Below are positions 1-13,345 of a stretch of DNA of 64,000 nucleotides, piece after piece; positions within the stretch are counted from its first letter, which is position 1, and the number at the start of each line of letters is the position of its first letter. The notes beneath the pieces were generated by a model, which was not told the origin of the DNA, searched no databases, and worked only from the letters and a program-made list of their open reading frames with translations. Source of the DNA: Physcomitrium patens (Eukaryota > Streptophyta > Bryopsida > Funariales > Funariaceae). The stretch covers positions 4,991,084 through 5,055,083 of the forward strand of contig NC_037254.1 in the NCBI RefSeq assembly GCF_000002425.4, given 5' to 3'. The translations under genes were made by a program, and so were the position numbers.

Positions 1-2985
1 GAGGTGAGGCCCTGGGCTGTTCAGTATAAAATATTCTATTTTCATAACATATAAGTCGTCTTTAAAAATTTGAAGCTTCATAATATTATAATTGTGGACT
101 TAGAAGATGAGATAATTAAAAAAAACAAAAAATAAAAATAAAAATAAACAAACAAACAAAAAAAAAACAAACTAATGGTATGTATATAAAACTAATTTAT
201 TTTAGCATATGTTAAGCTAAAGTGCATGCATATAGAATTCTAAAAAGTTAAATTTAAAAGATTAATTGATTATATAGCTATGTTGAATTAATTTCTTCCT
301 TCTAATTTGGTTTAGATAAGTCTTCTATAGGTTTAAATAAAGAGATGTAGAATGCAAAATATGAAAGTTAATATAAATAGAAGCATTTATCAATCAATTT
401 AGTCGAAAAAGATGTTTTAACAACTTTAGGCTTACAACCAATATCAATTAGAATTAGCTGTAACTTAAGAAATTTATTTTTTTGTAACTAAAAATGTATC
501 TAATTATTGATCTATATTAAACTTTAATCGATTGGTACAAAAAACTAGAATCAATTATATAGAAATGTAATGAACTTCAATAAATTATTTATAGTATTTT
601 TAAATAATTACTTAATCTAATTGAAATAATATTTATGTTCAATTTCAATACACAATTGATACTATTCAAAAAGTGTTGTTCTTCTAATGGTTTGTAATAA
701 ATTTATAAATTCATATCTAATAGGAATATTTAATACTTATTAATTAATTTAATTTAATAGTATAATTTATTATTTATATATATGTATATTTATTTATTTA
801 TAAATATAGTAATCTTAAGATGTTATAATATATCAATTAGAATTAACTTAATTATTAATTCAAAACAAGAAATTTTAATCTTTAATAGTTTAGACCATAT
901 ATATCAACTCTAATTGATTAACTTAATTTTAGCACAACTTCAATTAGATAATTAATCATTCTCAACTTAGCAATATTATTTCTTACAATTTTTAATCTCT
1001 TTCACAACAAAATCCTTTTTGAACAAATATTGCTTTATCAATATATCTTACAAACGTACATAAATACTCAAATATATAGAATTAATATATATATATATAT
1101 ATATATTCAACCTTTTACTTCTTTATGTTTGAAAACATCTCCTTGACTGAAGCATATTTTTTCTATTGGGATTCTATTAACTTTACAAGATGTTTGGTTA
1201 CAATTACTAATAAAATTCTAATAACTTATTTGATTATCTAGATTGATTTAACAACATATTAATAAGCTATCTAAAAACCAAGTATTTAATTTGAAAATAA
1301 AAATAAAAATTTTAAATTTTTATTTTTTATCTAACAATTAAATGAAAAGATATTTACATTGCCTTACTTCTATGTGTTTGCATCCTTATAAATATTACTT
1401 TTTATTGTTAAGTGTTGATAAATGACCTAAATAATACTACTTATTGGCCTTCACTTTAGTTAATTGCCTTGAGTTTTTTTAACTCAATTTCATAAAAAAC
1501 CATTCTTTAAAATGTCCACCTTTGATTGAAGATATATTAGTTGTCAATGAAATTAGTCATTGACCTCTTTTTGATGTTAGGATTCAAAGATTCAATATAA
1601 ATCAAATGAGGGTCTTGTAAAAATTGGATGATGCACATTACCTCCAATAGTTAGTCTTTTTGCAAGAACATGTAGTGCAACTTATTGAAAATAGCTACAT
1701 CCTAGCTATACTTGACTTATGCAAAACTTCTTATCAATGCTAAAAGAGAATGTTGCCAATTGGTGTTATGTTCTTTATAAGAATCTAAAACTTAAGATAG
1801 AAGTAGATTTTTTTAGTAAGATCTGATATTATCAAATTATTTTTTAAAATAGGAATAGATAGTAAAAATTTATATATATATATATATTTATTCAAGTATC
1901 AAATATTACAAATTTTTTTTGAAAAGTCAACACAATTTGAACTATTGTCATATAAATTTTTATCAAAGGTGAATGGATTTAATTTTTAAAAGAGAGTCAA
2001 AACTAGAACCAAATTATAAAGAGAAACTATTAATTGGAAGAAATCTATAGAGATAATGGGCAGTTTTATATAAGATGTGCAACTTCTTTAAAGAAATTTA
2101 ACTTAAATATCACTTGAATAGTGTAACAAAACAATGAAATATAATTGGAAACTAGGAATTTTATACATTTCATCAAATCTCCTAAAATAAAATAGATATA
2201 AGATGATATATTATACTTGAGTAAAAAATAAACAAAACAAGGATAATAGAGACTCATGTTTTGCTAAGACAATTAAATGAAAGACTAAGTTTGTAGCAGT
2301 AGAAAAAAAAAAAAAAACCATAATAAATTATATTAGCAATGAATTAGAAAACCAAGATAGAAAGATGAGAGAATCAATGAAGAAGGTTGTGAGACCTTTG
2401 ATGCTCGTAAGATTGAAAAAAATCAATCTTATAAATCCTCTTAACAATGCAAGAAGGATAGCATTGCAAAAAGAAATGATTGCTTTGAAGTGTGGCCATC
2501 TCTATATTCTATCATAGTAGTTCAGAGATGAATATATGGTGAGTATGAGGATAGAATTTATTCTTCAATCTAAATTTCAAGATGGTCTTTGTTAAAAATT
2601 TCTTGTAATTGGTAGTATAAATTAGAAGAAAATAAAAATAAAAATACAAATAAAATAAAATAACTAAAAGAATTTCAATTAAATAATTATATATGATAAA
2701 AATATTTATATTATAATTATTAAATTTTATCTAATAAAAATTTTGAAATAAAAAATAAAAAAATAATTTTAGATAGATAATTTTTTATCTTTTAAATAAA
2801 AAAAGAAGTATATAAATCTATATTATTATGAATAAGTTATGAAAGATTTAAAAGATACTTGAATCTTTGTAATGGCCTTGATCAGTAATTTTTCTCACAC
2901 CTTATTGACATGCTTTAAGTTATCTAAGTAGAAGATAGGAATTAAAAACTCAAACACCATCTTAAGTTAAACCTCTATCACTTTG
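1..2985. other. AT-rich gene-free DNA
   Basis: Very AT-rich DNA with A-rich tracts (about 121-172) and short TA runs (about 1089-1106 and 1870-1890). The open frames are short and carry no recognisable domain. About 2600-2800 looks like a decayed direct copy of the outer part of the palindrome arm that starts near 2990. Nothing else is supported here. Confidence 0.6.
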
Positions 2986-2989
2986 TTGA

Positions 2990-5650
2990 TTCAATACTTT
3001 TTTTTTGTATCAAAATTCACTTCTTATCCCAAATTACAAAATGATTTCAATTTAAAAAAACACTTAATTGATGGTGTAAATTAAAAGAAGGAATAAGTAA
3101 AATGAAATAAAATAATGCAATACAAAACAAGTGAAATAAAAGCAATCAACCAACTGCACACTCCAAAACTTAATTAGAGTCATTTTATTAGATATTTATC
3201 TAATAAATAGTTAAATAAAAAATCAAAAAGTTATATTTTAAAATAGATAGCAATTTTATATTTTTAATAATATAAAAAATATAAATATAATTTAATATGA
3301 GTAATTTATAAAATTTTAAAGACATGAAATAAATAATTAAAAAACTAACTGAAAATATTTTACATCAAGGATAACTTGCTTATAGATCAAGATTTTAAGC
3401 CTCATCAAGATTCACATATAGTGTACATGTGTCTTAAAGACATCTTAAGGCTTTTGTCTTATCTTCCTACCTACATACAAGATGCTACAATCTATATAGA
3501 ACTTATGTACTTCTTTTTGTAAAAAGACTAGATTAGATTAATCCTCATATTTTTTATTATTAGATTTAATATTTTTAAGATTTTGAATTTTTATGATATT
3601 TTAAAATATTTTACTAGTTTAAGAATCTTATAAAGCCGTCAAATTTTATTCCATTTATTCATAATGATTCCAAAGTGGTAAAACTTATTTTTACTAATGA
3701 CTTAAAAATTACTTTAAAAATTCTTAAAACATTCTAAATAAATTCTTAAAATTCTTTTAATTTTTTATAATACTAATATCTATTTAAGGCTATATTTTTA
3801 TTCTTGTGATTTTTTATAATAATATTATTATTTTAAATTAATTTAAAAATATATTTTCTATATAAATAATAAAAAAATATGAGATATTTTAAGCTTTTTT
3901 AATTAACGACTAATATTTATGGCTTTTTTATAAATAATATATATAGATAAAAGAAAAATATAGATAATAGTATTAATAATTAAAATTTAATATTTAATAT
4001 TAAATAAAAATACTAAACTAATTAAAATAATTGCCTCAAAGACTTACTATGACTCCGTTTTAATGAATTTTTTTCTAATAAGATTCTTGTATTCTATAAA
4101 TAATTTTGAATTATAATAAATATTTAAATAATAAAAAAAACTCTAATGGTAATATTTTTGTAGTTAAATAAATTAAAATTATATTTTTAATAGTTCTACC
4201 AATTAAGATTCATTGGTAGAACTTACTTTTTAGATTATAAGAGTTGATAGAAGATGGCGTTATCTCTACTATTATTTTCTTGCTTTGCATTGGAAGTTGC
4301 TCCTAATGTTCTTTAAATCATATAAGTTCATCACTAGAAAAAATATTCTATAAATTTTGATATTTTTAGATCAAATTCTTCATCTTTGTTGGTACCTTGA
4401 TTAAAATAAATTTTATTACTATGATTCCTATTAATATATTTTAATTTGTAAAATTAATATAATATTAAATTATTTATATTTAAAAATATTAAGATTAAAA
4501 AACATATCTTATCATTTTTATATTTTTTAGAAATTTTTAAAATTAATAAGTGAAAAGAATTTACTTAAATGAAAGATCATTAAATTAAAGTCTTAATTAG
4601 TCTTGAAAGGAATTATCTTAGCTTGTTTAGTTTTTTTCTTATTTTTTTAATAAATAAATATTTATTAAAAATAATATCTATATTGGCCTTATATCTACAT
4701 ATATTAATTATAAAAAACCTATAAATATTAATTATAAGATAAAAGAAGTATAAAAAAACTTACATCTTTTTACTTCTTTATGAAAAAAATATAATTTATT
4801 TTGTTGATTTAAATTGATTCCAATATTATAAAAAATCAAAGATTTATTAGAAAAAAATCTTAAATTAATATTAATATTATAAAAATATTATAGAATTTTT
4901 TTAGAATCTATTTAAAACCTATTTAAAAAAATTAGGAGTTTTTAGAATAATTTTCAAAGACTTTGATCAATATGACTTTTTATCACTTTGGAATGCTAAT
5001 ATGAAGTAATGAAGTAATGTAGTAATTTTTGAATGCCTTACAAGGTTCTTAAGTTAATTTGTTGTTTTTAAAGACTATGGTGAAGTAAAAAAATATAAAA
5101 AGAATAATCTTATTATTACAAAATAGGAAGACTAGTAGCTAGTAAAGTCCTTGTGAGAAAAGAGGTGCACAAGTTCTATATGGGTTGTAATACCTTAAAT
5201 ATAGGTTAGAAGATAAGACTAAGGCATATTTTTTCTTTCTAGTACACCCATATATACCACTTATAAGCCTTGGTGAGATTCAAATCTTTAATCTCTTAAG
5301 TAAGTTATTATTAAGATAAAATCAATTTACTTAATTTTTTTATTATTTACTTTGTATCTTTAAATTTTTTATTTTTTTATAATAAATTAGATTTATAAAA
5401 AAAATTATTATTTAAAATATCAAAAAATAAATATCTAAATGTATATTTTTACTTTTTATTTGATAAAAATTTAGTGGATTATAACCAATTTTGTAAAGTG
5501 CAATTGCTTAATTACACATATTTCACTTATTTTGTATTTTACTTCTTTTTTTCTTATTAATGTCTTCTTTTAATTTATATTATCAATTAAAAAAATTATT
5601 AAGTATTACGATCTTATAATTTGGATTGAAAAATAAATTTTACTTTCACA
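2990..5650. repeat. Old imperfect palindrome, arms about 1.3 kb
   Basis: Read against its reverse complement, the left half (about 2990-4310) matches the right half (about 4340-5650). Paired positions sum to about 8640-8675 along the whole length. Examples: 3045-3280 against 5380-5600; 3395-3530 against 5140-5290; 3640-3680 against 4985-5010; 3900-3990 against 4660-4745. The arms are clearly diverged, with many substitutions and small indels, so this is an old structure. No transposase is visible. It could be a foldback element, a long-inverted-repeat element, or two copies of one repeat in inverted orientation. The right arm has another diverged copy at about 40600-41410. Boundaries are by eye, within about 50 bp. 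Confidence 0.55.
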
Positions 5651-7976
5651 TAAATATAAGAAATGCACCACAAGATGCTCCTACTTTCTTAATCAAGGCT
5701 AAAAAGAGCTCATTAGCCTTAGTTAAAACTAAGAAAATTTAATAATTATCTAATGTTATTAACCTTATATCTAATAGATTTTATGAGTATAAAAAATGTT
5801 ATCATAAGCATGCAAAATAAAGTCAATTTGGTACAAATCTATAGAAATTAATACACAAAAGAGCCTTAGGCTGCAACGTCTACAAAGATTAAAGAACCAA
5901 AGAATTCGTGAATATATTATCTAGACTTTAAAATATTTTTTTAACTATCATCAAATATAGTCATATTCTCAAAGATATATCCAAGTGGAATACTTTGATT
6001 TGTAAAAAACTAGTCCATTATCATGATGTAGGCTATTTAATGGTTAAAACTTAAATAATTATGTATGCTTATTATTAATTTAAATTTATAATTAAATTAA
6101 TATTAGTATAATTTGCATGAAGTTATTGTTATTATTATTATTGATTGAGAATTAATCCAAATGGATATTAGATTAGTAGTTGAAATGATTTGATTAATTG
6201 AATTAAGATAAAGGTTACATTAAGATTAGGTTTGAAAGTAGAGGCATAAAGATAGAGGCTTGATGTTAGACCAACTAAGGAGGAGTCTTTTTTTGAATAA
6301 GTGTAGAATAACCATTGAACTAAATATAGAAAAGTCCTTATTCAATCAAATATGGAGCAATAATTAGACCAAACAAAGAAGGATTTTTTTCAACAATGTG
6401 ATAGCTTTTCATTATACTAACCTTGTGGAGACTTCTTATGGTAGCCAAATACATAGCCAAATTTATTAGAGGATTCTTGTACTTGGAAGTAATTAAATAG
6501 TGTTGGAGTTTGGAATTGAGATAATTTGTATTGATAAGGAATTGAATATTGGAAGGTATTTTTTAAATACATGTAAGTGCTTAAAAGATTTGAGAGTATT
6601 GATGTTACTAAGAGGAATAAGGAGATGCAGTAAGTGCAATAATCATATCTTTTACAATATGTTTACAAGGAAGGTAAAATTTTACAACTTGATTCTTAAG
6701 TTATATTATTTGATTAGAATTTTTTCTTAAGTAGATTTTTAGATTTTCTTTTGAAGAAAATATAAGCTACTTTTGTATGGTAGTTTTAAGTATAGATCTG
6801 ACCAAAGCAAGGAGTTAATAAGTATTGAAGTAAAGGAGATCCAAAAAATTTATACATTTAGAGCAGCAACTTTAAAGGCTTTTTTTACTTAATATTAGAG
6901 GTATTAAGGCAAGATATGAAAGATGAATTTTTGATTTATTTTTTTTACATTGTGGCAAAATTTTAAATTCATAACATTCATAAATTAGAAGATATGATAA
7001 TAAATGTAACAGCAGATTGAAAAAAGTGTTAAAATAGTGAAATTTAGTTGAGAAAAATAAGCACTATTACTTGTAAGAAGTTCTATTGACTATAAGATCT
7101 TTGTTTCTAAGTATTTTTTAAAGTCTTTATTATATATACAAAGTTTCATAAATAGAAAATAAAGAGAAAGTGAATTGCATGACATCAAAGTCAACTAAGT
7201 CAGTATATATGAAAAGAAAGTAGTATATAGAGATGGTAATAAGTTAAGGCAAATCTACAAAGGCATTTATAACTACCATAATAAGAAGTCCTATACTTAT
7301 TAGATATACAAAAAAAATTATGATGATGTAAGTTGCATTAAAATCATAAATGAATTAGATTGAAGATCATCAAAATCTCAACATGCTCTAGCATGTGAAT
7401 GACCTTGGTTAGGCCATACACCAATGAGTAGATCAATGGAGCTTAATCTCTTCAAATTCTTATTAATAATAAAAGTGATAATTTGAAGGAATTGGTTAAA
7501 ATAATCATAAATGATAAAAAAATATAGTTACTTTAAGTATAGAATAAACAATCTTTAGAAGTAATATTTACCTACTCAATTAAATATAACTCTAATATCT
7601 ACATAAAGGTATTGTTAACCTTAAGCCCAACCTCCATAATTGCCAACAAATTGGTACTATTGCCTACATAGATGTCCACAAGGTAACTTTGATACTATTA
7701 TGTTGCAACCAAATAGATTCTTTGTCAACATAATCATAGCAATTGTTGCAAATGTTGTAGGAGTAAATTCTTTCTTTCCATCACCAATAGATTACTATTA
7801 TTTAATCCATGCTATTTTAATCTAATTATCTCAAAAAATATATTATAATCAATTCAATTAAGCTCAAGCACAATAATAGGTTGATTTTAAAACGCAAATC
7901 AATAAAAATAAAAAAATAAAAAAATAAAAAATAAATATTTTAATAAATATTTTAGAAATATATTGAATTTTTAATA

Positions 7977-8037
<61 letters not shown>

Positions 8038-10030
8038 AAGAAAGAGAAAGAAAAAAAAAGTATATAAGACTTAATCACATTGTAATTCAATAATCTTGTA
8101 AAGGTTCTTAAGATAGAACACGAACATTTTTTTTCCTGTCTTCTTTGGCAAGGAAATAAAATAAACTCTATTTGATAAATACCAAAGATGTTTTTTAGAA
8201 GGTTTTTAAGGATTTTAGAATTTTAACCCTTGACTTAATAGAATTTTAATTAATCATATATATAGGTTCAAATAGTAATAAAACAATTATATATTATATT
8301 TATTTATTTATTTTGTAGGTGTCGACACTTATGTATTTATGAATTTAAAAAAATACGTATGTTTATTTAGAAATTAGAGTATATAAAATATTAAAAATAG
8401 AAACAAAGTTTAATTTTTAAAATATTAATTTATTATAGAAGATCTTATACATACCACCAAACTTTGAAGATTTTTGTAATACTCACATAATTTACAATCT
8501 TCTTGCCATAAATTTATTTGTTTCAAAGAGGGAATAAAATGACACTTAAATATTTTTTGTAATTAAAAATTAATAAATTTATATATAAATTTATTTTATA
8601 TTATAATACATGTATATGAACCAAATTTGTAACATGGTAAGCACTTATTCTATTTTGAACTTCTTTAATTTAAAAAAGAAAAAATCAATAACATCAATAG
8701 ATTTTATTGTAGGTCTTTTAGATATTACAATTATTTACTAAAATGGGTAATTTTTATATATTTTTTAGAAAAAAAAAATATGAATAAAAATCTTTCCACA
8801 TTTGTTGCCTATTCAAGAGTGTTGAATTTAATGAAAGCTTATGATTTGTATCAAAAATTTACAAAAAAGTTCCACAAATACAAAAACATTAAGATAAAAA
8901 TATTTTATAGCAAATCAATTACAAACATGGTGAAGTAATAGATAATTAATATATTTGAAATAAAATTTCGTGTAAAATAATGAATCAATAAAATCATATA
9001 ATATCTTTTTTTACTGTTGGTCATGATTTATATAAAGATGTTATTCAAATATGAAAGAAAATAATTTATCCATTTTACACATCATAATTATCTTATCTTG
9101 TAATTTTTACTAATTTAAGAAGTATTTATATAATTCTAACATCAAAATATTTGATTATCTATCTTAATATCATCTATAAGGAGATCAAACTTAAAATTCA
9201 AAGATTAAGGACTCAATACAGAATATATAGAAAACATTATCAAAATTTATAACAGAAATTTGGAATAATAAATAAAATAAGTCTTCTTTAGCAAGAATTA
9301 CAGGAAAATGAAAACCAAATAAAAGAGACCACCATAGTTTGAATCCATTTATGATAATATGCCAAATAAATGATGTTTGACTCTTTATTTTAAATTTCTT
9401 TATTAATGCATGTGTTGTCTGGTTTAGTGTTTTAAATATCAAACTATAATATAAGTCATTCTTTGAGAACGAAATCTTTCACCAATATCTTATATGATTA
9501 TTAATACAAAATATCATGAATCTGATAAATATATCATATAAGTTTAGATATACATCTCCAGGAAATTTAAAACATTTAATATATATATATATATGTATTT
9601 TTATAAATATGATATTACAAATGAATGTGGAAGCAGTCATCATATCTAAACAATTTACTAAAACATGCTTGTAAATGACCAAAAACATTTTAAAAAACTA
9701 AAAACAACACATTCACTAAATATTAACAATTGTGTTTTATAAACAGCAATTGTAAAGTAATCCCAAATAAAAATTCATGACTATAATATACATCAAATAT
9801 CACTAAAAATAACATCAATACAATATTGATGATAAATGTTGGTTGTTTGGTTTCTTCCTCCTACAAGATAGAAACAACATAAACCACAAATTGAAATACC
9901 ACCTATTCACAAAAAAAAATCAAATAAAACATGAGTAAAAACATGATCTATTTCACAAAAATGTGTGTGTGTAAATACAAGCAATAGAGATTCATCATGA
10001 AACGGAAAACCTGAAAATTAGTAAACGAAG
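5651..10030. other. AT-rich gene-free DNA
   Basis: No gene, RNA or element is recognised. The open frames (for example 6500-6730 and 7640-7825) are short, have AT-driven composition and no domain motifs. One long AT microsatellite lies at 7981-8034, and a shorter TA run at about 9576-9594. Confidence 0.6.
7981..8034. repeat. (AT)27 microsatellite
   Basis: An uninterrupted run of 27 AT dinucleotides. Confidence 0.95.
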
Positions 10031-10275
10031 GAAGATTCAACAGAACGAAAAAAATCCATATGCACTTAATTGTATTCCAAGATTCGAATTTCGAACCAAC
10101 AAAGCTTCAATAAACTAAAACCCATCAACTTCCACGTCAGCACAGGAAAGTTGACTCCACACGGGGGTCCACAACATTACCGACGCTGCAACGAAGATCC
10201 CACCTCGGTCAGGTTCCACCAGAGGCACCGGGCACCCATTGAAGAGAAGGAGGGTTGGGCGGCAGTTTGGCCGAT
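10031..10275. other. Left outer flank of the gene palindrome
   Basis: Composition shifts here from AT-rich to GC-rich. Its last part (about 10215-10275) has recognisable but diverged inverse similarity to about 17120-17185 on the other side, sharing TCGGCCAAA and GTGCCCG-GTGCCTCTG-type strings. Homology between the two sides therefore extends beyond the near-identical arms. Confidence 0.5.
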
Positions 10276-10440
10276 GGAGGCAGTGAGAGGGAGGAAATGA
10301 GAGGAAATGCAGGAAAAGGAGGGTGCTCCCCTCTCTTGCTCACTAACTGACGAGCCGACGCAGGAACGGACGAACGACCAGACGGACGGACGTCCAAGGG
10401 CCTCCCTCCCGCCCTCGCCTTCCCTCGCCTTCCCTCCCTC

Positions 10441-11259
10441 CCTCCCCTGGAAGGTTTTCCCGCGCACTTCTCCCCCTCACACTCTCTCTCACTCTCTCAC
10501 TCCAGCAATGGCCAGCCGGCCATAGCCCACTCCCTCATTCACTCACTCCCCCTCCCCTCCCGCTCCCGCCCTTCGCCCCCCCTCGCGCAACCGCTTTCTC
10601 CCTTCCCCTTCCTTCCTTTTCCTCCGAGCTCGCTGCCAGGGACCGTTCTCGTGCCGCGCTGTGGTTGCCAGGTCGGATTTCGAGGCGCCCGTGAACAGCG
10701 AGAGCCTGCGCGCGTTTTTGAGCCATTCGTGGGAGGGAAGTCTTCCGCACCGTTGTGGCTTCCTCTGGAGCGCGCGTCGGAGTTGCTGCTCGGACATTGG
10801 AGCTTCGGAGCTGGCGCAGCCGGGGAGTTGTTGCGTTTTCTGGGTCGGGAGGTCGGGGTGCCAGGGCGGGAGTTGACGTGTAGTTTTGGGGATACGAGGC
10901 TGGGGTGGTAGTGGGGGGTTCTTGCGGGGGATTTTGAGAAGTTTTGATGGGTATTTGCGGTGATGAGGTTTGGGGGCTTGCCGTGGTGGAATGAGGGGTA
11001 CGTTGAAGGAGAGAGAGGTCTGTCGGGGAAATTCGAGTGCAAGCGGGAGTGTGATGGAGCGAGTTTGTGGTAGAGGGAGGCCGATGGTTGCAGTGGTGAG
11101 CTCGGTGGGATCGGTGGATTCGATTGGGACATGTTGGTAGGCAGAGACTAGGGTTAGGGCGTGGGCAGTGACCGTTGGGTGCCATTAGTTTGGTTGAGTG
11201 TGGGAAGCGGCCGTGGACCCTGGAGCTTGCGTTTCTGAATTTTCGAGGGGCTTGTTGCC
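10441..11259 (+). promoter_or_regulatory. GC-rich promoter / 5' leader of left BAH-PHD gene
   Basis: GC-rich sequence directly upstream of the ATG. It begins with pyrimidine-rich tracts, including a CTCTCT-type run at about 10478-10503, which often marks TATA-less plant transcription starts. No convincing TATA box is visible. A telo-box-like motif lies at 11149-11159, about 100 bp before the ATG. The 49-bp block that differs between the arms (10632-10680) falls in this region, so the two gene copies differ here and not in their exons. Confidence 0.5.
11149..11159 (+). promoter_or_regulatory. Telo-box-like motif
   Basis: TAGGGTTAGGG, the reverse complement of CCCTAACCCTA, close to the plant telo-box AAACCCTA. 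It sits just upstream of the coding start. A weaker GGGTTAGG lies in intron 2 (about 12073-12080). Confidence 0.5.
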
Positions 11260-12847
11260 ATGGCGAAGCCGAAGAACGGGAAGAAGACTCTCGACTCGTG
11301 CGTCATTAAAGGCACTCGGAAAATTGTCAAAGGTATGGTCACTTCCGAAGAAGCATTAGGCTCTCGCTTGATCCTCAGTCTGCCTTCGGATTTCGAAAGC
11401 TTCGAGCGGGTCAAACTGGCTGCTTGCAAGTAGCCAAACCGGCTGTTTTTTTCTTTTTTATTTTTTCTTCCCATTTCAAGTCTGTCAGCGATGTGTTTGG
11501 TTGTGAACAATCGTCCAGTGTGATCAGTCATTAGACGTGGCATGGGATTCGTGAGAGGATATGTCCTTGCGATTGAAGCGATTTTGTGGCGGATAATTGG
11601 GTTTGTGGCAGTTGGAGATACAGTTCTGATGCGCAGCGAGGATGCGGATAAACCTCCCTATATTGCAAAGGTAGAGAAGATCGAGGGTGATAGTCGAGGC
11701 AACGTGAAAGTCCGGGTCCGGTGGTACTACCGGCCGGAAGAATCCATGAGCGGGCGCAAGCAGTTCCATGGACAGAAGGAGGTTTTTCTGTCGGACCACT
11801 ATGACGTGCAGAGCGCGGACACAATAGAAGGCAAGTGCATTGTTCACTCTTTCAAGAACTACACGAAGTTGGAGACTGTGAGTGCTGAGGACTATTTCTG
11901 TCGATTCGAGTATAAGGCAACCACTGGCGGTTTCACCCCTGATCGCGTCGCTGTGTAAGGCTCCGCATTGCATGAATGAGTCGTTTAAGATGGGCATAAC
12001 CTATGAAGTTTGCGTGTGGTAATGCGCAGCGCATGTTAGGCGTTGGGTCTTCTGTGAGGTGCAGTGAGTCAGGGTTAGGTTTGTGCAGTTAACGACTTTG
12101 TCGATTTCGTTGATAACTTGGAATGGGGTGTTTCAGGTATTGCAAGTGTGAGATGCCATACAACCCTGACCACGTGATGCTGGAATGCAACAGTTGCAAA
12201 GACTGGTGAGGTTGCTGTGCTCTAATATTGCTCATCAGTGAAGTGCTTGCTCAGTCAGTCAGTAAAGACTCGTGCCTCGACCTAAGTCTCGTGCGCTTGA
12301 AGCTTGGTGTTTCGTTTGGTTCGGTCGAGGCATGGTCACGTGTTCACGCAGATGCAGTGGCTACTACAGATACGCGGATGCTTAGCTGAACGACAATCTT
12401 GCTGAATGGGTGGGTGCAGGTTTCACAGACATTGCGTGGGCTTGAGCGAAGAGCAGGTGAAACATGTGGATAGATACATTTGCCCTACTTGTGCCCCTGA
12501 AACTGTGAAGAAAAGCAATGGATCGTCACATAAGACACCAGACGCGAAGGTAACCTCCGTTGAATTTGCACTAGCTGCCTTTTCTTCAATTGCGTTGGTT
12601 TTTCATTACACATAGGGTCCCACGATCTTATGGTCGTTTCACCATGGATTCGTGAAAAGTTTGGCTTTTGCAAGGCCGCACTTCTTCTCGCTTTTAGACT
12701 TGTGTCGGTGAGAGCTTATGCATGTTCTTCATGCCGGATCAATTATTTTTTATGGTCGCATGACCTGTCCGAACTGGATAGTTTTTTTTCTTAATAGCCG
12801 TGGTGTACTATTGTGTGCAGCCGGATCTGAAACGTCAGAGGAGGTGA
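11260..12847 (+). CDS. EBS/SHL: BAH-PHD histone reader, EBS/SHL family (left copy)
   Basis: Five exons give a 213-residue protein: 11260-11332, 11612-11954, 12137-12205, 12420-12549, 12821-12847. All introns are GT-AG and phases join cleanly. The start ATG opens a short lysine-rich N-terminus followed by [13 protein letters not shown]. The BAH domain spans about residues 20-138, with [27 protein letters not shown]-like [12 protein letters not shown] and CRFEYKA. The PHD finger (about 140-190) has the full Cys4-His-Cys3 set (CKC, CNSC, HRHC, CPTC) and the cage Trp in CKDW. The C-terminus is short and basic (PDLKRQRR). Arabidopsis EBS and SHL are about 230 residues and read H3K27me3 through BAH and H3K4me3 through PHD in the nucleus, repressing flowering and other genes; this role is inferred from the family. 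The gene converges on its mirror copy, with 1.65 kb between the stop codons. Confidence 0.92.
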
Positions 12848-13345
12848 CCTCAAGTCAAGCTTGGCGCATTGCTCAAGTGGTTCTTGCAGTATGTTTCAGA
12901 TGTCAGAGATATGAGAAGTTGGTGTAGATATGAGGATTCAGATGCAAAATGTAAGATAGTGAGTTGACTACCTTGGTGGGTTCTACATTTCAGCGACCTT
13001 TTCTAGAATCCGAAGCTGTGTATTATGATCCACTCAAAGTGTTTATTGGAATACACGAGTTGGGGCTGTGCCAATTACGCAGTCCGAGGTCTCTTCCTCT
13101 GCTGTCTCAGGGTAACGAGCGCATAATTGCTTGATGAGAATTCACTCTACCTGTGAGCATTAATCCTCTTAGATGAACCTGCGGCCCATTTGCCTGTCTC
13201 GGTCAGCAAGACATTTTGTCCAGTTGGGCACAAGTTGCAATAGAAAGCTAGGTCGCTGGCATATAAAGCTGGATCCAGCATTGACGTGTACCTCATCTCT
13301 AATATCTACTGTGTTGCAAAATCAACTACTTCGCGAACTTTAGTC

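Larger units (their letters stand above)
10276..13345 (+). repeat. Left arm of 3070-bp inverted duplication
   Basis: This is the reverse complement of 13996-17065; paired positions sum to 27341 along the whole arm with no net indel. Everywhere I compared, the arms are identical except for a cluster: a single-base difference at 10586 (C against expected G), a fully different 49-bp block at 10632-10680, and a difference at 10690. The arm contains a complete BAH-PHD gene with its GC-rich upstream region and 3' flank. Confidence 0.93.

Noticed and set aside
6500-6730. Possible small gene
   Set aside because: Short, AT-driven composition, no start context, domain or neighbours to support it.
11149-11159. 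Interstitial telomere
   Set aside because: Only about one and a half repeat units; a telo-box promoter motif fits better.
10535-11185. 216- and 197-residue Pro-rich open frames antisense to the BAH-PHD leader
   Set aside because: Two overlapping frames of low complexity are open at once because of GC-rich composition; no domain, and the mirrored copy is just the inverted duplication.
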